Source of the DNA: Bacillus proteolyticus
Lineage (GTDB): Bacteria; Bacillota; Bacilli; Bacillales; Bacillaceae_G
Direction: 5' to 3'
DNA: 64,000 nucleotides
NCBI RefSeq assembly: GCF_001884065.1
Contig: NZ_MACH01000131.1
Coordinates: 1 to 64,000 of the forward strand
Under the pieces are notes generated by a model, which was not told the origin of the DNA, did not search any database, and saw nothing but the letters and a program-made list of their open reading frames with translations. A program made the position numbers and the translations under genes. Numbering within the stretch: position 1 is the first letter of the stretch; each line of letters opens with the position of its first letter. This document shows positions 60,284-64,000 of this stretch, piece after piece.

Positions 60284-60313
60284 ATGCGTCCTATAGGGGT
60301 CGTATTTCTTTTT
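60284..60313 (+). terminator. Weak terminator after the Gly-rich membrane protein
   Basis: ATGCGTCC and GGGTCGTAT pair imperfectly around TATA(G), followed by TTCTTTTT. Confidence 0.55.
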
Positions 60314-60329
60314 AAACAAACGTTTGATT
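60312..60329. repeat. 18-bp palindromic site, copy 2 of 3
   Basis: TTAAACAAACGTTTGATT, identical to the sites at 50068 and 60357. With copy 3 it lies 45 bases apart, before a small membrane-protein gene, a layout typical of paired operators around a promoter. Confidence 0.75.
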
Positions 60330-60356
60330 AGTTGGCTTGCCTATGCATAAAAACAA

Positions 60357-60374
60357 TTAAACAAACGTTTGATT
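60357..60374. repeat. 18-bp palindromic site, copy 3 of 3
   Basis: Identical to copies 1 and 2. It ends 32 bases before the start of the 47-residue membrane protein, so it overlaps or lies just after the likely promoter of that gene. Confidence 0.75.
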
Positions 60375-60405
60375 CAATATTTTTAACATACTAAGGGGAA
60401 TGGAA

Positions 60406-60549
60406 ATGAAAAGGGAGCCGAAAGTGAAAAATAAGGGGAAAGTAGTGTTATTTTTATTAGCTGCGGGAGGCGTATTTCTTGTCAAATTAGGATTTAAAAT
60501 TGGAATAATACATACGATTCGAACGTGGTTTGAAAGTACGTTTTCTTAA
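60406..60549 (+). CDS. Small membrane protein (47 aa)
   Basis: MKREPKVKNKGKVVLFLLAA opens a 47-residue protein with a basic N-terminus, one hydrophobic helix (about 13-36) and an amphipathic end (HTIRTWFESTFS). AAGGGG lies seven bases before ATG 60406; an in-frame ATG at 60400 is too close to it. Two identical palindromes upstream and a small terminator downstream make it a self-contained unit. Too short for confident family assignment. Confidence 0.65.
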   Translation: MKREPKVKNKGKVVLFLLAAGGVFLVKLGFKIGIIHTIRTWFESTFS

Positions 60550-60562
60550 ATAAGGAATATGG

Positions 60563-60584
60563 CCTCTTGCGATAGAGGTTTTTC
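60563..60584 (+). terminator. Small terminator
   Basis: CCTCT and AGAGG form a 5-bp stem with a 6-base loop and TTTTT. Confidence 0.6.
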
Positions 60585-60595
60585 ATTTGTTATTA

Positions 60596-60616
60596 TTAGA
60601 CTGAGCGGTCGGTTTA
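60596..60616. promoter_or_regulatory. TetR operator, copy upstream of the TetR gene
   Basis: GACTGAGCGGTCGGTTT within a 21-base block that recurs at 61241-61261 with a single change (G to A). It lies just before the RBS of the TetR gene, indicating autorepression. Confidence 0.8.
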
Positions 60617-60629
60617 GTGAGGTGTGAAT

Positions 60630-61211
60630 ATGAGAAGAAATGCAGAAGAGATAAAGAAAGAAATTGCATATAAAGCAGAAAGTCTGTTTTCACAAAAAGG
60701 TTATGCAGCTACATCGATGGAAGATATTTGTGAAATTACAGGGCGAAGTAAAGGAAGTATTTATTATCACTTTAAAAGTAAAGAAGAATTATTTTTATTT
60801 GTAGTGAAACAGCATACGTATGATTGGCTAGAGAAATGGAATGAAAAAGAGAAGTTGTATAGTACTAGTACTGAAAAACTATACGGTCTCGCCGAATATT
60901 ATGTAGAGGATATACAACAACCTATTTCGAATGCAATAGAGGAATTCTCTATGAGTCAAGTTGTAAGTAAAGAGATTCTGGATGAACTGTTAGCTTTAAC
61001 TAGAGAATCATATGTTATGTTTGAGAAATTAATTGAAACAGGCATACAGTCTGGAGAGTTTCGTGAAGATAATACGCGCGATCTTATGTATATTGTGAAT
61101 GGATTATTATCGGGGCTTGGAGTACTTTACTACGAGTTAGATCATAAAGAGCTAAAACGTATTTATAAAAAGGCAATAGATGTATTGTTAAAAGGAATGG
61201 CAGCTAAATAA
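60630..61211 (+). CDS. TetR-family repressor (YfiR-like)
   Basis: 193 residues. The helix-turn-helix is TSMEDICEITGRSKGSIYYH (about 28-47) followed by FKSKEELFLFVV; the remainder is the helical ligand and dimer domain. GTG 60624 overlaps GAGGTG, so ATG 60630 is chosen. Nearly identical operators lie before this gene and before the MFS gene 67 bases downstream, so it should repress both and respond to an exported drug or metabolite. The pair resembles B. subtilis yfiR-yfiS. Confidence 0.9.
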   Translation: MRRNAEEIKKEIAYKAESLFSQKGYAATSMEDICEITGRSKGSIYYHFKSKEELFLFVVKQHTYDWLEKWNEKEKLYSTSTEKLYGLAEYYVEDIQQPISNAIEEFSMSQVVSKEILDELLALTRESYVMFEKLIETGIQSGEFREDNTRDLMYIVNGLLSGLGVLYYELDHKELKRIYKKAIDVLLKGMAAK

Positions 61212-61240
61212 TAAGTCAGCTGCTTTTCTTACAAAACAAA

Positions 61241-61261
61241 TTAGACTGAACGGTCGGTTTA
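61241..61261. promoter_or_regulatory. TetR operator, copy upstream of the MFS gene
   Basis: Differs at one base from the block at 60596-60616. It lies directly before AAGGAGG of the transporter gene, so repressor binding would block its promoter. Confidence 0.8.
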
Positions 61262-61278
61262 TAAAAGGAGGAATGAAA

Positions 61279-62511
61279 ATGAACGCCTTATTTAAAAACC
61301 GAGCATTTATGCTCGTTATGGCATCTGATATTTTACAACAATTTGCAATTTGGATCAGAAATATGGCTCTTTTATATTTCATAATGGAGCGAACGAATAA
61401 TGATCCGGTTTCTGTTTCTTTATTATCAGTTATGGAATATGCACCTATCTTTATTTTCTCGTTTATCGGTGGTGCGCTAGCTGATCGCTGGAATCCGAAA
61501 AGAACAATGGTTGCTGGGGATGTGCTAAGTGTACTGTCTATTATAGGAATTGTCTTGTTGTTAAAGCTGGATTATTGGCAGGCTATATTTTTTGCAACAC
61601 TCATTTCCGCGATTGTAGGTCAGTTTTCTCAGCCATCATCTTCGCGTATATTTAAGCGCTATGTAAAGGAAGAACAGGTAGCAAATGCGATTGCATTTAA
61701 CCAAACATTACAGTCAGTATTTATGATTTTTGGACCAGTGGTAGGATCGCTTGTGTATACACAACTTGGTTTATTTACGTCACTATATAGCTTAATCATT
61801 TTATTTTTGTTATCTGCTATCGCTCTTTCATTTTTACCAAAATGGGTTGAACAAGAGCAGGTGGCGAGAGATTCATTAAAAAATGATATAAAAGAGGGTT
61901 GGAAATACGTTCTTCATACGAAAAATTTACGTATGATTACGATCACTTTCACCATTATGGGCTTGGCTGTTGGACTAACGAATCCATTAGAGGTGTTTCT
62001 TGTAATAGAACGCCTTGGAATGGAAAAGGAAGCAGTTCAATATTTAGCCGCAGCTGATGGAATAGGTATGTTAATCGGTGGTATTGTTGCTGCAGTTTTC
62101 ACATCAAAAGTAAATCCGAAAAAGATGTTTGTATTTGGTATGAGTGTGCTAGCTATATCATTTTTGGTAGAAGGCCTATCTACATCGTTTTGGATTACTA
62201 GTTTCATGAGGTTTGGTACAGGAATTTGTTTAGCTTGTGTTAATATCGTTGTCGGTACGCTTATGATTCAACTTGTACCAGAAAATATGATTGGAAGAGT
62301 AAATGGAATGATTTTACCACTGTTTATGGGCGCCATGCTAATTGGAACATCACTAGCTGGAGGATTAAAGGAACTAACTTCACTAGTTACTGTGTTTTGT
62401 ATAGCAATGGCACTTATTTTATTAGCGATAGGGCCAGTTCTACGTATGCAAATAAAGAAAGAAGATGTCGCTAATAAAGAGGAACTAACAAATTCGTTAG
62501 CTTCGAAATAA
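61279..62511 (+). CDS. MFS efflux transporter (YfiS/EntS-like)
   Basis: 410 residues, 10-12 membrane segments. The N-terminal FMLVMASDILQQFAIWIRNM and loop GGALADRWNPKRTMVAGD are typical of the MFS_3 drug and siderophore exporters; the second half repeats SKVNPKKMFVFG. The exported compound is unknown. AAGGAGG is seven bases before ATG 61279, so the ATG at 61273 is not preferred. It is regulated with, and by, the adjacent TetR gene. Confidence 0.88.
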   Translation: MNALFKNRAFMLVMASDILQQFAIWIRNMALLYFIMERTNNDPVSVSLLSVMEYAPIFIFSFIGGALADRWNPKRTMVAGDVLSVLSIIGIVLLLKLDYWQAIFFATLISAIVGQFSQPSSSRIFKRYVKEEQVANAIAFNQTLQSVFMIFGPVVGSLVYTQLGLFTSLYSLIILFLLSAIALSFLPKWVEQEQVARDSLKNDIKEGWKYVLHTKNLRMITITFTIMGLAVGLTNPLEVFLVIERLGMEKEAVQYLAAADGIGMLIGGIVAAVFTSKVNPKKMFVFGMSVLAISFLVEGLSTSFWITSFMRFGTGICLACVNIVVGTLMIQLVPENMIGRVNGMILPLFMGAMLIGTSLAGGLKELTSLVTVFCIAMALILLAIGPVLRMQIKKEDVANKEELTNSLASK

Positions 62512-62520
62512 ATATTTTAG

Positions 62521-62545
62521 GGGAGCAAAATTGCTCCCTTTTTCT
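62521..62545 (+). terminator. Terminator after the MFS gene
   Basis: GGGAGCA and TGCTCCC form a 7-bp stem, followed by TTTTTCTTT. Confidence 0.87.
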
Positions 62546-62624
62546 TTGAGAAATTTTTGACAACTATATGAGCCAATTATATACTGATGTTGTAAAAACA
62601 ATTTTACAGGTTAGGAGAAATGGT

Positions 62625-62819
62625 GTGAAAAATCAAATCTATGAATTACGCACTGAAAATAATATTTCACAAGGTGCATTAGCGGATAAATGCAAGGTTT
62701 CTAGACAAACGATAAATGCAATTGAGAATAATAAATATGATCCAAGCTTAGCATTAGCATTCCGTTTAGCTGAAGTATTAGGAACAACTGTTGATAAATT
62801 ATTTTTGTACAAGCAGTAG
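62625..62819 (+). CDS. Small XRE-family transcriptional regulator
   Basis: 64 residues, a bare Cro/C1-type helix-turn-helix: SQGALADKCKVSRQTINAIE, then NNKYDPSLALAFRLAEVLGT, then VDKLFLYKQ. Members of this size (YozG/YvaO-like) often control a neighbouring membrane protein; the nearest candidates are the two MFS genes. The open frame runs back to 62568, but GTG 62625 with AGGAG seven bases upstream fits the domain start (MKNQIYELRTENN). Confidence 0.88.
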   Translation: MKNQIYELRTENNISQGALADKCKVSRQTINAIENNKYDPSLALAFRLAEVLGTTVDKLFLYKQ

Positions 62820-62853
62820 AGTCGTTCATTATAAGGCGCACCGTTAAAAATAA

Positions 62854-62887
62854 AAAAGATCCTCTTCTTATGAGAAGAGGATCTTTT
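62854..62887. terminator. Bidirectional terminator
   Basis: A 15-bp perfect stem (62854-62868 with 62873-62887) with A- and T-runs, between convergent genes. Confidence 0.95.
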
Positions 62888-62888
62888 C

Positions 62889-64000
62889 TTATAGCGTTTT
62901 AGTCTTTGGACTAGGTGGTGTAACGGATGTATTATTTTCTGGAACCCTAGTGAGTAAGAATCCACCGATAATAAATAATACAATAATACTAAGAACACCA
63001 GCGTTTGTTTTTCCTGTTAATTGTGTTGTGACACCTACTAATACTGGACCCATAATTGCCGCGAATTTACCAAAGATATTATAAAATCCGAAGAATTCAT
63101 TTGCAGATTCTTTCGGTACTAGTTTTGCGAAATATGAACGGCTAAGTGCTTGAATCCCGCCCTGAGAAGTAGCAACTAACATTGCTAAAATCCAGAAATC
63201 AAGTGTCGTTTTTAAGAAATAAGCATATGTGCAGATAATGATATAAATAATAATACCGACATATAGCATTTTTTTACCGGTAAATGTTTCTGATAGTTTT
63301 CCGTATAATAAAGCGAATGGACAAGCGACAATTTGTGTTACAAATAAGATGATTAATAGATTAGTTGCACTAATACCGAGATCTGTTCCGTAAGCGGTAG
63401 ACATAGTAATAATTGTATCGACCCCGTCAATATAGAAAAAGTAAGCTATTAGGAACATAAATACAGTTTTATATTCTTTAATATTTTTAAAAGTATCAGC
63501 AAGGCGCTTGAAGCTCATTGCAATTGGTCTTGGGTGACGTTCAATATAGTGTGTTTGCTCTACATTTTTTAGCATTGGAATTGTAAATAACCCCCACCAA
63601 AGAGCTGTTATTGCGAAAGAAATTTGACTAGCAATTCCGACTGATAAGGGGATAGTTCCTTTTTGAGAAAGAATAATAAGAGCGATACAACCGATAAAAG
63701 GAATTGTGCTTCCAATATAACCTAATGCAAAGCCTCTTGTAGAAATTCGATCCATTCTATCTTTAGAGGTAACATCTACTAAAAATGCATCATAAAAAAT
63801 ATTTGCTCCAGCAAAGCCGACTAATGCGAGCATATAGCATCCTAGTAATAAGTACCACTGAGATGTTGGAACAACTGCTAGCATACTTGTAAATATAATA
63901 CCAAGTCCAAAGAAGAATGTGAAAAATCGTTTTTTAAATCCTTTATAATCAGCAACTGTGCCGAGAATAGGAGCAAGTATAGAAATTAAAAGTGTAGCGA
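62889..64000 (-). CDS. UMF1-type MFS transporter (5' end beyond window)
   Basis: About 370 codons are present and the frame is open through position 64000, where it reads ATLLISILAPILGTVADYKG, so the internal ATG at 63884 is not the start. Multiple membrane helices; GANIFYDAFLVDVTSKDRMD and ATSQGGIQALSRSYFAKLVP are hallmarks of the UMF1/YxiO (Atg22-related) branch of the MFS. Substrate unknown. The C-terminus is a short Pro/Thr-rich tail. Confidence 0.88.
   Translation of the reverse strand, partial: ATLLISILAPILGTVADYKGFKKRFFTFFFGLGIIFTSMLAVVPTSQWYLLLGCYMLALVGFAGANIFYDAFLVDVTSKDRMDRISTRGFALGYIGSTIPFIGCIALIILSQKGTIPLSVGIASQISFAITALWWGLFTIPMLKNVEQTHYIERHPRPIAMSFKRLADTFKNIKEYKTVFMFLIAYFFYIDGVDTIITMSTAYGTDLGISATNLLIILFVTQIVACPFALLYGKLSETFTGKKMLYVGIIIYIIICTYAYFLKTTLDFWILAMLVATSQGGIQALSRSYFAKLVPKESANEFFGFYNIFGKFAAIMGPVLVGVTTQLTGKTNAGVLSIIVLFIIGGFLLTRVPENNTSVTPPSPKTKTL

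Noticed and set aside
60128-60319. Proline-rich minus-strand frame
   Set aside because: Antisense shadow of the Gly/Asp/Ser-rich tail; glycine codons read as prolines on the other strand.

Overview
The window is chromosomal DNA of a Bacillus cereus-group bacterium (low GC, AGGAGG-type ribosome binding sites, many intrinsic terminators). The assignment rests on gene content: two CotB spore-coat paralogues with a sigma-K-like promoter, an arginine deiminase operon with its own ArgR- and Crp-type regulators, a Fur-controlled siderophore locus beside a ferredoxin-NADP reductase, MalL with a glucose/maltose PTS, and SAM, TPP and c-di-GMP riboswitches. I see no prophage, transposase, CRISPR array, rRNA or tRNA; the region looks like core genome with a few small mobile or structured elements.

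Layout. 0-2 kb: ahpF (cut by the window edge) and ahpC with a PerR-like box. 2.6-5.6 kb: a kinase, isomerase and aldolase set that resembles methionine-salvage genes but fits 5-deoxyribose disposal better. 5.7-10 kb: ferric-siderophore binding protein and two permeases (no ATPase here), divergent from a ferredoxin-NADP reductase, with two Fur boxes between. 10-13 kb: small hypothetical genes, then three CotB-type coat genes. 13-16.6 kb: a homospermidine-synthase-like enzyme behind a structured element, an orphan membrane histidine kinase, and a small PqqD-like protein behind a possible attenuator. 16.6-19.6 kb: a cyclase-family hydrolase under a SAM-I riboswitch, a twin P-loop protein, and a RlaP/YcgL nucleotidyltransferase. 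19.7-28.3 kb: aromatic-acid-type MFS carrier, Rieske oxidoreductase, fatty-acid desaturase, amino-acid ABC transporter and a chemoreceptor. 28.5-34.9 kb: argR-arcA-arcB-arcD-arcC-arcR. 35-41.7 kb: a BBE-type oxidase, malL, PTS EIICB and an endonuclease/phosphatase-family gene. 42-49 kb: YhgE/Pip membrane protein, topB, and TPP-riboswitch thiM-thiE. 49-53.7 kb: TPR-hydrolase, DcuA-type carrier, and a c-di-GMP-I riboswitch in front of a second chemoreceptor. 53.7-56.7 kb: TPP-riboswitch operon with a YkoF-like protein and thiXYZ. 56.8-64 kb: a decayed gene, an ABC-F gene behind an upstream peptide and attenuator, small genes, a TetR-MFS pair with duplicated operators, a small XRE regulator and a UMF1-type MFS carrier running off the end.

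RNA-level control is unusually dense: one SAM-I, two TPP and one c-di-GMP-I riboswitch, plus two probable attenuators. The most attractive leads are the translational attenuator before the ABC-F gene (four alternating complementary segments after a 12-codon peptide), the c-di-GMP riboswitch joined to a chemoreceptor with an altered signalling tip, the SAM riboswitch on a kynurenine-formamidase-like gene, a structured repeat whose first bases supply the stop codon of the preceding gene in both copies, and three identical 18-bp palindromic sites. Start sites were moved wherever a better spaced ribosome binding site was visible. All functional calls come from reading motifs and from remembered family features; no database search was run.
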